Source of the DNA: Candidatus Dojkabacteria bacterium
Lineage (GTDB): Bacteria; Patescibacteriota; Dojkabacteria; SC72; T1SED10-24
Direction: 5' to 3'
Assembly: GCA_003560355.1 (NCBI GenBank)
Contig: PWIP01000067.1
Coordinates: 1-11,148, forward strand
Length of the DNA: 11,148 bases
Below, one piece after another: positions 1 through 7,712 of this stretch. The notes under the pieces are model-generated. The model was not told the origin of the DNA, did no database searches, and saw nothing but the letters and a program-made list of their open reading frames with translations. Each line of letters opens with the position of its first letter. Position 1 is the first letter of the stretch. The position numbers and the translations under genes are program-made.

Positions 1-1
1 T

Positions 2-1831
2 TTTACAAAAAAGGCTTCAGAAGAAATGACAGAAAGAATAGGTAGCATGTTGAAAGAATTGGGTATAAAAGCGGTCTCAAATCCACTTGTGGGAACATTT
101 CATTCAATTAGTGCTTTGATTTTGAGAAAAGATGGAGATAAATTGGGAATTTCAACAAACTATTCAATATATGATTCGGCAGATTCAGAAAAATTAGTAA
201 AGGACGTTATGTTGGAAATGAATATTGATACAAGTCAATTCAAACCAAAAGCGATTTCACAAATGATTAGTAGTGCAAAAAATGAATACATAGGGCCAGA
301 AAATTACAGAATTCAACACTCAGGATTTATTGAAGATATGGTTTCAGAAATATATCCTCAATATCAGCAACATCTAGAAAGTTCAAATGCCTTAGATTTT
401 GGAGATCTTCTTTTTAAAGTAGTCAAACTTTTTGAAGAACATCCAGATGTTTTAGAAAAATATCAAGAACATTTTAAATATATTATGGTTGATGAATATC
501 AGGATACGAATAAAATACAGTATCTTTTTGTTAAATTACTCTCAGGAAAGTACAAAAACATTTGCGTGGTTGGAGATGATGACCAAGGTATTTATGGCTG
601 GCGAGGTGCAGATATTAAAAATATCATTTCATTTGAAAAAGATTTCCCCAATGTAAAAGTTGTAAAACTAGAACAAAACTATCGCTCTGTTCAAAATGTC
701 ATAGATGCAGCAGTTGCAGTTATATGTGGAAATAATCACAGAGTAGACAAAAAACTTTGGACAGATAGGGAGTGTGGTAGCCCTCTAACGGTATATCAAG
801 CAGAGGACGAAAAAGCGGAGGCAGAGTATGTGGTTGATGAAGTTGTAAGTTTGCAAAATCAAGGATATACATTAAATGATATGGCAATACTTTATAGAAC
901 GAATTTCCAGTCTAGAATTTTTGAAGAAGCTTTTTTAAAAAATGGAATACATTACAAATTAGTAGGTGGTTTTAGATTTTATGAAAGAAAAGAAATTAAG
1001 GACATATTGAGTTTTATGAGATTCATTAATAATCCAAAAGATGACCTTAGCCTTCTTAGGATTATCAATGTTCCACCCAGGAAAATGGGACCAACTTCTT
1101 TAGAATCTTTGACTAAGATTTCCAAGGAATTAAAAATGCCTCTAGCTTATGTCTTGTTACTAGGTTTTTGTTTGATAAATAAGGTTGATAAAAAAGATAT
1201 AGGTAGTGAATTAGATGTATCTAGAATTAGTGAATTGAAAAAATACGAAGACATTTTGTTAAAACAAGAGAGGTGTGTAAATATATTCGGAGAAATATAT
1301 TTTGAGTCTTTTGACTTGGATGTACTTGCCGTTATTGAAAATATACTCTCCAAAACGAAATATGTAGATTGGTTGGATGATGGTTCTGAAATAGCTGAGC
1401 AGAAAAAAGAAAATATTAATGAATTAAAAAATTTAGCAAATAGTTATGTTGAAGCTGAAAATCCAAATTCACTAGCTGAATTTCTTGCAGACATTGCTTT
1501 AATAGAGGCAGAACAAGAAAAAATAGATGAAAGTAAAAATACTATTACTCTAATGACTTTACACTCTTCTAAAGGTTTGGAATTCCCTGTTGTTTTTATG
1601 GTTGGTATGGAAGAAGGTTTTTTGCCTCATTCAAGATCATTTACAACGGAAAAAGAGTTGGAAGAAGAAAGGAGGCTTTGTTATGTGGGTATTACTAGAG
1701 CAAGGGAGAAACTTTTTTTAACTTTTGCTGAAAGTCGTACAACAATGCACGGTATTCAAGAAAGAGTACCATCCAGATTCCTTTCTGAAATTCCCCAGGA
1801 AATTTGTGAATATTACAGTTGGAAATGTTAA
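2..1831 (+). CDS. uvrD: UvrD/PcrA/Rep-type superfamily 1 DNA helicase, 5'-truncated by the window edge
   Basis: This is an ATP-driven 3'-5' single-strand DNA translocase/helicase of the UvrD-PcrA-Rep family, which acts in nucleotide excision repair, mismatch repair and removal of blocks from replication forks. The reading frame is open from base 2, and its first residues (FTKKASEEM) match motif Ia, so the Walker A segment and the true start lie outside the window; the Met at 26 is internal. Numbering from that Met: motif Ib GTFHS about 23-27, Walker B DEYQDTN 156-162, motif III GDDDQGIYGWRGAD 183-196, motif IV QNYRS about 217-221, motif V TLHSSKGLEF 511-520, and motif VI with the arginine finger, LCYVGITRAREKL, 551-563. 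The protein stops soon after PSRFLSEIP, so the C-terminal Tudor-like domain of PcrA that binds RNA polymerase is missing. The stop codon overlaps that of the convergent downstream gene. Family assignment is firm; the choice between UvrD, PcrA and Rep is not. Confidence 0.93.
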   Translation, partial: FTKKASEEMTERIGSMLKELGIKAVSNPLVGTFHSISALILRKDGDKLGISTNYSIYDSADSEKLVKDVMLEMNIDTSQFKPKAISQMISSAKNEYIGPENYRIQHSGFIEDMVSEIYPQYQQHLESSNALDFGDLLFKVVKLFEEHPDVLEKYQEHFKYIMVDEYQDTNKIQYLFVKLLSGKYKNICVVGDDDQGIYGWRGADIKNIISFEKDFPNVKVVKLEQNYRSVQNVIDAAVAVICGNNHRVDKKLWTDRECGSPLTVYQAEDEKAEAEYVVDEVVSLQNQGYTLNDMAILYRTNFQSRIFEEAFLKNGIHYKLVGGFRFYERKEIKDILSFMRFINNPKDDLSLLRIINVPPRKMGPTSLESLTKISKELKMPLAYVLLLGFCLINKVDKKDIGSELDVSRISELKKYEDILLKQERCVNIFGEIYFESFDLDVLAVIENILSKTKYVDWLDDGSEIAEQKKENINELKNLANSYVEAENPNSLAEFLADIALIEAEQEKIDESKNTITLMTLHSSKGLEFPVVFMVGMEEGFLPHSRSFTTEKELEEERRLCYVGITRAREKLFLTFAESRTTMHGIQERVPSRFLSEIPQEICEYYSWKC

Positions 1832-2700
1832 TAGGTATTTTGGGAACATGCAGGCCAGTGGTGACTAAGCCCTCCGGCTCTAAGGATATTTAGAGCTGAA
1901 AGAATTTGTTGTTCACCGTCCCAGATATCTTTCCCACCGTAATGTTCAAAAGTATTTCTGTTAAACTGCAAAAGTCCTAAATATCTGTTGATGTTATTTT
2001 TAGCATCGTTACAATGAGATTCGCATCTAATTAAAGACTTTAACGTCTCTCTTTCCCATTCATCTTCTGTAGCTCTATCTACAATTTCAAACCAGTGAGG
2101 GCAATTTCTGCCTCCCATAGCAGATGTTTTTGTACCTAAAGCTATAACTTTATCAATAGGTTCTCTCAAAACTTCCTCCCTGTAAATTCTCTTTTCTATA
2201 AGTTCATTATTTTCATAAATCCCTTCATATGTAATTTCCTTTATCCCCATTAAACCACTTTGTATGACTTTTTCTATACCATAGTCTAATGAAGAATCTT
2301 GTGTTCTTGTAGTTTTAAAAGGTATCTCCTCTCTTGTTGTAATTAATTCCTTTTCAATTAAAACAATCCTTATCAAACTTTTGTCTTTAATTTCGTAATC
2401 TAAAGAAGGAAGAATAATATCGTAATCAGCATAACTAAAGTTATGATTTTGTAAAACCTCTCTAACGTTTTCCTCATATGTAAGTAAATCTATTTTTTCA
2501 TCTGCATATATTACTGTAACTCTCTTTGGTGGAAAAATACGTATGATGTTATTTTCTTCCTCTGGAATAGATTCTAAATTCCAGGAATTTCTATCCTCAT
2601 CAGAATAGGCAAATCCTGTTAAAAAAATTAAAGATGTTAAGCAGATGAAGAAAGTTTTTAAAAAAGATTTTCTCTCCAGAAAAGAGAAAAAATATTTCAT
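1828..2700 (-). CDS. Secreted Rpf-like peptidoglycan hydrolase with DUF348-like and G5 domains
   Basis: This is a predicted exported cell-wall lytic enzyme of the resuscitation-promoting-factor type, 290 aa. Residues 13-33 form a hydrophobic signal peptide ending AYS, a plausible signal peptidase I site. Residues about 60-107 (beginning RVTVIYADEK) look like the beta-grasp DUF348 domain of YabE/RpfB proteins. Residues about 113-190 resemble a G5 domain, which binds wall glycans. Residues about 217-290 match the Rpf lysozyme-like fold: CES at 226-228 with the expected catalytic Glu227, LGLLQFNRNTF at 241-251, YGG at 254-256, the EQQI helix start at 263-266, and a terminal WPAC with Cys285 placed to pair with Cys226. 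Known relatives cleave the glycan strand to allow growth or reactivation. The start is preceded by no Shine-Dalgarno sequence; an extended -10 promoter lies about 65 bp upstream. Architecture is confident; the physiological role is inferred. Confidence 0.87.
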   Translation of the reverse strand: MKYFFSFLERKSFLKTFFICLTSLIFLTGFAYSDEDRNSWNLESIPEEENNIIRIFPPKRVTVIYADEKIDLLTYEENVREVLQNHNFSYADYDIILPSLDYEIKDKSLIRIVLIEKELITTREEIPFKTTRTQDSSLDYGIEKVIQSGLMGIKEITYEGIYENNELIEKRIYREEVLREPIDKVIALGTKTSAMGGRNCPHWFEIVDRATEDEWERETLKSLIRCESHCNDAKNNINRYLGLLQFNRNTFEHYGGKDIWDGEQQILSALNILRAGGLSHHWPACSQNTY

Positions 2701-2765
2701 TGTAGATTATTAAAAGCTTATTCCTACTGAACTTATATCTTGCTTGGTGGTGTAGGATGGGAAAC

Positions 2766-2774
2766 ATTATAGCA
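2766..2774 (-). promoter_or_regulatory. Extended -10 promoter element for the Rpf-like gene
   Basis: Read on the minus strand these bases are TGCTATAAT: a perfect TATAAT hexamer with the TGn extension, which can reduce the need for a -35 box. No good -35 match is seen 17-18 bp upstream (CTGGAC at 2789-2794 is the nearest). The predicted transcription start is near 2759, giving a leader of about 59 nt before the ATG at 2700. Confidence 0.6.
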
Positions 2775-2779
2775 TTTGA

Positions 2780-2808
2780 TTGACTAATGTCCAGTCTACA
2801 AGTATTAT
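2780..2808 (+). promoter_or_regulatory. Sigma70-type promoter for the TPR lipoprotein gene
   Basis: TTGACT (2780-2785) and TATTAT (2803-2808) are separated by exactly 17 bp, a near-consensus housekeeping promoter. Transcription would begin around 2815, about 27 nt before the preferred start codon at 2842. Its -35 box lies between the -10 and the putative -35 of the divergent promoter, so the two promoters are interleaved. Confidence 0.65.
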
Positions 2809-2841
2809 CTTTATATGGTATTAAATTTAGGTAAAATAGTT

Positions 2842-4233
2842 ATGAAATCAAAAATTCTCTTGTATATATTTGTTTTTCTTTTTTCTGTATTTTTTCTTAC
2901 AGGTTGTACAAGCAATGAAAACAAGAATATTTCAAATGATTTAACACAGGAAGGTTTGGAACTTTATGAAGAGAGGTATTACAAAAAGGCTATGGATAAA
3001 TTTATTGAAGCTTTGGAAAAATATCCTAGTAATTTTGAAGCATATGTTGGTTTGGCAGATGTTCTTTTAGACAAGGGTTTTCTTGAAGAGGCTGAAGAAT
3101 TGGCAAGTGAAGCTTCTATACGAGTAAGCAAGACTGAATCTGCAGAAATATATTCAATGGTTGGAAGTAAATATTATGATATTGAAGAGTATGAAAAGGC
3201 CAAAGAAATGTTTGAGAGTGCAATAAATTCTGATAGTGGCTATGAAGGTGGGCGAATAGGTTTGGCTCAGACAAATATACAAGAAGGTGATATCAATGAA
3301 GCTCGTAGAGCATTAGGCAGTAGAGGGGAAAGTGACGATTTCTTACTACTGTATTCTTTTTTAACTCTTGATGATTGGGATGAAGGTTTTAAAAAAATTC
3401 GTAAAATTCAAGACAGTGAATTAAAAAATCAAATGACAAGAATATATGAAATAGATGATGAAGATGCTTTGTACAAAAATACTTCTCTAGCGGGAGAGTA
3501 TATTAATGCAGGCTATCCTTTTTTGGCGATTGAACTTTTAAATAAACAGGATGAGGAAATAGAACAATATCCAGAAGGACAGTATTTTTTAGGGAAGGCG
3601 TATCTTGATTATGGTAATTATAATAGTGCGATAGAGAAATTAAATGCTGCTCTAATGTTAGATATAGATGAAAAAAATGTATATATTAATCTTGCTAGAG
3701 CTTACCTATTCAACAATGATATGGATAGAGCATTAAATGCTTATGAAACAGATATCTCTCCAACAGATTTAAAATCTCTTGAAGAGTACGTAGACGTATT
3801 ACTTGCAAATGATATGAGGAATAAAGCTCAGACAACTTTAATGAGTCTTTTAGCAGAAGAGGACTCTTTTGCTTTGAATATAATGTTAGTAAGAGTGTAT
3901 TATGAGTATAAGGAGTTAGAAAAAATGAGTGAAATTCTTGAAAAACTTGATACTAAAACCAATCTTACTCAATCAGAAACGAAAGAATTAAAAAGATATA
4001 AAATTCTATATTCTCTTGAAGACATAGAAAACATTGGAGAACTTGATAGTTTAATAGAAAGATATTCTGTTTTTGATAGATACAATCCAGAACTGTATTT
4101 ATTTAGAGGTATGTTATTAAAAAATAAAAACGAAGTTTTGAAAGCGCAAGAAGCTCTTGAGAGAGCGATTGAATTAGACTTAAAAGGTGATGTGGCTGAA
4201 CAGGCTGAAGAATTGTTGGCTAGTATGAATTAA
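2842..4233 (+). CDS. TPR-repeat lipoprotein
   Basis: This is a predicted membrane-anchored lipoprotein of 463 aa that probably works as a protein-protein interaction scaffold on the outer face of the membrane. The start at 2842 is preferred over the in-frame ATG at 2815: it gives a classic lipoprotein signal (MKSK, hydrophobic stretch, lipobox LTGC with Cys22), while the ATG at 2815 coincides with the predicted transcription start. After Cys22 comes a short polar linker, then helical repeats with TPR-like spacing: about 35-65 (YYKKAMDKFIEAL), 66-98, 101-135 (YEKAKEMFESAI), 136-165, 247-280 (YLDYGNYNSAIEKLNAAL), 281-311 and 415-450 (AQEALERAIEL). The middle and the 360-400 stretch are more degenerate. 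There is no catalytic motif. Its divergent neighbour is a wall hydrolase and the next gene is fusA, so an envelope role fits the first neighbour only. A weak AGG (2829-2831) is the only ribosome-binding hint. Confidence 0.85.
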   Translation: MKSKILLYIFVFLFSVFFLTGCTSNENKNISNDLTQEGLELYEERYYKKAMDKFIEALEKYPSNFEAYVGLADVLLDKGFLEEAEELASEASIRVSKTESAEIYSMVGSKYYDIEEYEKAKEMFESAINSDSGYEGGRIGLAQTNIQEGDINEARRALGSRGESDDFLLLYSFLTLDDWDEGFKKIRKIQDSELKNQMTRIYEIDDEDALYKNTSLAGEYINAGYPFLAIELLNKQDEEIEQYPEGQYFLGKAYLDYGNYNSAIEKLNAALMLDIDEKNVYINLARAYLFNNDMDRALNAYETDISPTDLKSLEEYVDVLLANDMRNKAQTTLMSLLAEEDSFALNIMLVRVYYEYKELEKMSEILEKLDTKTNLTQSETKELKRYKILYSLEDIENIGELDSLIERYSVFDRYNPELYLFRGMLLKNKNEVLKAQEALERAIELDLKGDVAEQAEELLASMN

Positions 4234-4244
4234 TCTGCTATAAT
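4216..4244 (+). promoter_or_regulatory. Promoter upstream of fusA, inside the 3' end of the lipoprotein gene
   Basis: TTGGCT (4216-4221), a 17-bp spacer and TATAAT (4239-4244) with a TGn extension (TGC at 4236-4238). The -35 lies in the last codons of the lipoprotein gene. The predicted start is near 4251, leaving a leader of about 63 nt before the fusA ATG. This is the best promoter candidate for the translation-factor block. Confidence 0.65.
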
Positions 4245-4313
4245 CTCTTTTGTTTCTGAATGCAGCGAAAACATTTCAAAGCTTCTTATTAATTTAATTA
4301 TTTGGGACTTTTT

Positions 4314-6410
4314 ATGGCAACAATTAGTTATAACGTAAAGTTTGATTTTGATAAAATACGCAATATTGGTATTATCGCACACATTGATGCAGGTAAAACA
4401 ACAACCACAGAGAGACTTCTTTATTTCACGGGACAAAAACATAAAATAGGTGAAGTTCATGAAGGGGAATCAACTACAGACTTCATGGATCAAGAAAAAG
4501 AAAGAGGTATTACGATAATGTCTGCAGCCGTTACTTGTTTTTGGAAATACAGTGGTGAGGATTACAGAATTAATATTATTGATACTCCAGGACATGTTGA
4601 CTTTACTGCAGAGGTAGAAAGATCGTTGAGGGTTTTGGATGGGGCAGCGGTAATCTTTGATGGAAAAATGGGAGTTGAACCACAATCTGAAACCGTTTGG
4701 AGACAAGCTACAAAGTACAATGTTCCAAGAATATGTTTTGCAAACAAACTAAACCTTTTAGGTGGTGATTTTAAAATGACTCTAGAATCTATTAAAGAAA
4801 GGCTTACTCCGAATGCCGTAGCTCTTTGGTTACCTATTGGCCGGGAGACAGCTCTTAGGGGTTTTGTAGATTTACTTAAAGAAAAAGCATATACATATAA
4901 ATCTGTTGAAGAGAAGGAATTAAAAGAGGAAGAAGTCCCGGAGGATATGAAAGCGGATGTTGCTAAGTATAGAGAAGAATTAATAGAAAAGATTGCTGAA
5001 CAAGACGATGAATTGATGACCAAATATCTTGATGGAGAGGAATTAACATACGATGAAATGCTTCAAGGATTGAGAAAAGGTACCCTCTCTGGAGGTTTAT
5101 TCCCTGTTATGTGCGGAGATTCTAGGTCTCCAGTAGTTGTTAAATTCTTGGATATGGTTATCCAATGTCTTCCTTCTCCTGTAGATGTAAATGCTGTTGA
5201 AGGTATTGATCCTAAAACTGAGGAAACTATTGTTAGGAAAACAAATGAAGAAGACCCATTCGCGGCATTAGTTTTTAAGATAGTTAATGATCCACATATT
5301 GGTAATTTGTCATACATTAGAATATATTCTGGTCAATTGAAGGCTGGCTCTTATGTTTACAATTCAACAAAGAAAATTAAGGAACGAGTTGGAAGGTTGC
5401 TACTTATGCATGCTAATGATAGGGAGGAAGCAGATTCTTTGAGAGCTGGTGATATAGGTGCAGTTGTTGGACTTAAGGATTCAGTGACGGGAGATACTTT
5501 GTGTGATCAAAGTGATCCAGTTATATTAGAACAGATACAATTTTCTGAACCAGTAGTTTCTCAAGCGGTAGAGCCTGTAACAAAATCAGATGAAGAAAAA
5601 CTAAGCCTTGCTCTTGCTCGCCTTATGAAAGAGGATCCAACTTTTAAGGTTGAGTCTAATATTGAAACTGGACAAACAGTTATTTCAGGTATGGGTGAAT
5701 TACATTTGGAAATTTTAATAGATAGGCTTAAAAGAGAATTCAAAGTAGAAGCAAATGTTGGCGTACCTCAGGTGGCATACAAAGAAACCATTAAATTGGA
5801 AGTAGAATCGGAAGGACGTTATGTTAAGCAATCTGGTGGTAGAGGACAGTATGGGCACTGTTATTTACGTCTTATCCCAAATGAAAGAGGAGAGGGTTTT
5901 GAATTCATAAACTCTATTAAAGGTGGGGCTATACCACGCGAATTTATTCCTGCTATTGAAAAAGGAGTGCAAGAAGCTTTAATGTCAGGTGTTGTAGCGG
6001 GATATCCTGTAATTGACTTAAAAGTTGAAGTTTATGATGGCTCATTTCATGAAGTAGACTCCTCAGAAGCTGCATTTAAGGTTGCAGGTTCTATGGCTTT
6101 CAAAGAAGGTTGTAGAAGAGCAAACCCTGTACTTCTAGAACCTATTATGTCTGTGGAGGTTATTGCACCAGAAAAGTTTGTTGGTGATGTTACAGGATCG
6201 CTTAGTAGTAAGAGAGGGATAATTAAAAAGACTGAAACAAGGGGAGACCTTCACGTAATATCGGCAGATGCACCATTGGCAGAATTGTTTGGCTATACGA
6301 CACAATTGAGATCAATTACTAGTGGAAGAGGTAATGCAACTATGGAAATGTCGCACTTTGCTGAGGTTCCAAAAAATGTAGTGGAGGAAATTGTTGCAAA
6401 AAAGTCTTAA
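4314..6410 (+). CDS. fusA: Elongation factor G with altered guanine-recognition motifs
   Basis: EF-G, the translocase that moves tRNA and mRNA through the ribosome; 698 aa, normal length. The ATG at 4314 (MATISYN) is preferred over an in-frame TTG at 4302. All five domains are recognisable. G1 [13 protein letters not shown]2 ERGITI and G3 DTPGH are canonical, and domain IV keeps SGGRGQYGH and the tip HEVDSSE. The base-recognition motifs are not canonical. G4 is N144-K-L-N147, where NKMD is expected (Asp to Asn; bases 4743-4754). G5 is G268-D-S-R-S, where GSAFK is expected (Ser to Asp, Ala to Ser, loop one residue shorter; bases 5115-5129). Flanks align without frameshift on both sides (VPRICFA before G4, LPSPVDV after G5), so these are real substitutions. 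The context before tuf and S10 argues for the main housekeeping EF-G, not a paralogue. Only a weak GGA precedes the start. Identity is certain; altered nucleotide preference is inferred. Confidence 0.97.
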   Translation: MATISYNVKFDFDKIRNIGIIAHIDAGKTTTTERLLYFTGQKHKIGEVHEGESTTDFMDQEKERGITIMSAAVTCFWKYSGEDYRINIIDTPGHVDFTAEVERSLRVLDGAAVIFDGKMGVEPQSETVWRQATKYNVPRICFANKLNLLGGDFKMTLESIKERLTPNAVALWLPIGRETALRGFVDLLKEKAYTYKSVEEKELKEEEVPEDMKADVAKYREELIEKIAEQDDELMTKYLDGEELTYDEMLQGLRKGTLSGGLFPVMCGDSRSPVVVKFLDMVIQCLPSPVDVNAVEGIDPKTEETIVRKTNEEDPFAALVFKIVNDPHIGNLSYIRIYSGQLKAGSYVYNSTKKIKERVGRLLLMHANDREEADSLRAGDIGAVVGLKDSVTGDTLCDQSDPVILEQIQFSEPVVSQAVEPVTKSDEEKLSLALARLMKEDPTFKVESNIETGQTVISGMGELHLEILIDRLKREFKVEANVGVPQVAYKETIKLEVESEGRYVKQSGGRGQYGHCYLRLIPNERGEGFEFINSIKGGAIPREFIPAIEKGVQEALMSGVVAGYPVIDLKVEVYDGSFHEVDSSEAAFKVAGSMAFKEGCRRANPVLLEPIMSVEVIAPEKFVGDVTGSLSSKRGIIKKTETRGDLHVISADAPLAELFGYTTQLRSITSGRGNATMEMSHFAEVPKNVVEEIVAKKS

Positions 6411-6418
6411 AAAGACTT
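6402..6418 (+). other. Hairpin spanning the fusA stop codon
   Basis: AAGTCTT (6402-6408) and AAGACTT (6412-6418) form a perfect 7-bp stem around a 3-nt AAA loop. The fusA TAA (6408-6410) lies in the stem and loop. No U-tract follows on the plus strand, so this is not a convincing terminator in the gene direction; it may protect a 3' end or mark a processing site. Confidence 0.45.
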
Positions 6419-6451
6419 GAAACAAAAGAAAATTTTTGATAACATACCTCC

Positions 6452-6504
6452 AGTTTATTTCCTATTGGAAAAATGATAAAGAATAATGTAAAATAAACTT
6501 TATC
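6452..6504 (+). repeat. Overlapping inverted repeats in the fusA-tuf spacer
   Basis: AGTTTATTT (6452-6460) is the exact inverse complement of AAATAAACT (6491-6499). GATAAAG (6475-6481) is the inverse complement of CTTTATC (6498-6504). A small TTTCC/GGAAA hairpin (6458-6471) lies inside. The right arms overlap by 2 nt, so the two pairings compete. The set covers the predicted tuf -10 and could be an operator or alternative leader folds; in AT-rich DNA, chance is also possible. Confidence 0.35.
6465..6494 (+). promoter_or_regulatory. tuf: Possible promoter for tuf
   Basis: TTGGAA (6465-6470) and TAAAAT (6489-6494) with an 18-bp spacer, preceded by TG directly next to the -10. It would start transcription near 6501, about 36 nt before the tuf ATG, and would give tuf extra expression independent of fusA. 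Both boxes are imperfect and the spacer is AT-rich, so support is moderate to low. Confidence 0.4.
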
Positions 6505-6536
6505 TTTTAATAATTAAATTTTTTATATTTTTTAAA

Positions 6537-7706
6537 ATGGCAGACAAATTTGAAAGAACAAAGCCTCATATAAATATTGGTACCCTTGGTCATATTGATC
6601 ACGGAAAAACCACCCTTATTAGAGGTGTTTTGAGTGTTTTCGCAAGTGATCCAGCGAAAATGATTGACAAACTTGACAAAGACCCTATGTCAAGGCAAAA
6701 GAGTATTACCATTTCGGTAGCTCATGTTGAATTTGAGACAGAAAATAGGCATTATGCTTTGGTGGACTGTCCTGGGCATAAAGACTACATCAAAAATATG
6801 ATTACTGGTGCTGCTCAAATGGACGGTGCAGTTTTGGTCGTTTCATCTGCGGATGGTGCTATGCCTCAGACAAGAGAACATATTCTTTTGGCAAAGCAGG
6901 TTGGTGTCCCAAGTATTGTTGTTTACATCAATACTTTTGGTGAAACTGACAATGAAATTCTTGAACTAATTAAATCTGATGTTCAGGAACTTTTGGATAA
7001 GTATGGTTATGATAAAGACAGCCCTATAATCGTAGGAGATGCTTTGAAAGCTGAAAAAGGAGAAGAAGAGGGTTTGGAATCTGTGAAAGAATTGATGAAA
7101 GCAGTAGATGAATATATTCCAGAACCTGAAAGACCAATAGATCAAGACTTTTTAATGCCAATTGAGGATGTTTTTTCAATTGAGGGAAGAGGTACTGTTG
7201 TAACAGGTAGAATTGAAAGAGGGAAAGTTAAAGTTGGCGAAGAGGTAGATGTTTTGGGTATGGGAAGGAAAGATCAGGTCACTGCTGTAACAGGTGTTGA
7301 AATGTTCAACAAATCCTTGGATGAGGGTCTTGCTGGAGATAATGTAGGTATTCTTTTAAGAGGATTTAAGAGAGAAGATGTTGAAAGAGGACAGGTTTTG
7401 GCAAAGAAAGGTAGCACAAAAACTCACACAGAATTTACAGCAGAAGTATATGTTTTGAGTAAAGAAGAAGGTGGTAGACATACTCCATTCGTTAGTGGTT
7501 ACAAACCACAGTTCTATATTCGTACAGCTGATGTTACTGGAGAGGTTCAACTAAAAGAAGGTGTTGAAATGGTTATGCCTGGAGATAACACAGAGGTGAC
7601 CATTAAATTACTAGCTCCAGTTGCAATTGAAAAAGGATTGAATTTTGCAATTCGAGAAGGAGGTCAAACCGTAGGTAAGGGAGTAATCACAGAGATTATT
7701 AAGTAA
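6537..7706 (+). CDS. tuf: Elongation factor Tu with degenerate G4/G5 motifs and altered switch I
   Basis: EF-Tu, which carries aminoacyl-tRNA to the ribosomal A site; 389 aa, slightly shorter than the usual 394 or so. G1 GHIDHGKT (18-25) and G3 DCPGH (77-81, with catalytic His81) are intact; domains 2 and 3 look normal ([19 protein letters not shown]-like KPQFY, AIREGG). Three parts of the G domain deviate. Switch I is about three residues shorter and reads RQKSITI where KARGITI is expected, keeping the Mg-binding Thr58. G4 reads N132-T-F-G135 where NKCD is expected, losing both the Lys and the guanine-specifying Asp (bases 6930-6941), with a one-residue deletion just after. G5 reads G167-D-A-L-K171 where GSALK is expected (bases 7035-7049). 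The residue after DCPGH is Lys, not the usual bacterial Ala. Sequence aligns in frame throughout, so a read error is unlikely. Placement between fusA and rpsJ marks it as the main EF-Tu. Confidence 0.97.
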   Translation: MADKFERTKPHINIGTLGHIDHGKTTLIRGVLSVFASDPAKMIDKLDKDPMSRQKSITISVAHVEFETENRHYALVDCPGHKDYIKNMITGAAQMDGAVLVVSSADGAMPQTREHILLAKQVGVPSIVVYINTFGETDNEILELIKSDVQELLDKYGYDKDSPIIVGDALKAEKGEEEGLESVKELMKAVDEYIPEPERPIDQDFLMPIEDVFSIEGRGTVVTGRIERGKVKVGEEVDVLGMGRKDQVTAVTGVEMFNKSLDEGLAGDNVGILLRGFKREDVERGQVLAKKGSTKTHTEFTAEVYVLSKEEGGRHTPFVSGYKPQFYIRTADVTGEVQLKEGVEMVMPGDNTEVTIKLLAPVAIEKGLNFAIREGGQTVGKGVITEIIK

Positions 7707-7712
7707 GATTTC

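Noticed and set aside
2700..2801. Inverted repeat TTGTAGA (2700-2706) and TCTACAA (2795-2801) framing the divergent spacer
   Set aside because: Only 7 bp and about 90 bp apart; chance is likely and the arms do not sit at a consistent place relative to the promoters.
4260..4292. Ten-codon leader ORF (MQRKHFKASY) in the fusA leader
   Set aside because: No ribosome-binding site or attenuator structure is visible and one short ATG frame in a 63-nt leader is expected by chance.
4302..4313. TTG start for EF-G adding four residues
   Set aside because: The ATG at 4314 gives the usual short EF-G N-terminus and needs no rare start.
4562..5023. 153-codon open frame on the minus strand inside fusA
   Set aside because: Shadow of EF-G coding sequence; Ser-rich low-complexity product and no start signals.
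4314..6410. EF-G as a non-housekeeping paralogue (EF-G2 or tetracycline-resistance type)
   Set aside because: It aligns well with standard EF-G in domains II-V, keeps the domain IV tip, and sits directly before tuf and the S10 cluster. A second copy elsewhere cannot be excluded from this window.
6900..7060. Sequencing error or frameshift as the source of the odd EF-Tu G4/G5 motifs
   Set aside because: Family-typical sequence continues in the same frame before, between and after both motifs, and EF-G shows parallel changes, so an error would have to occur several times at equivalent codons.
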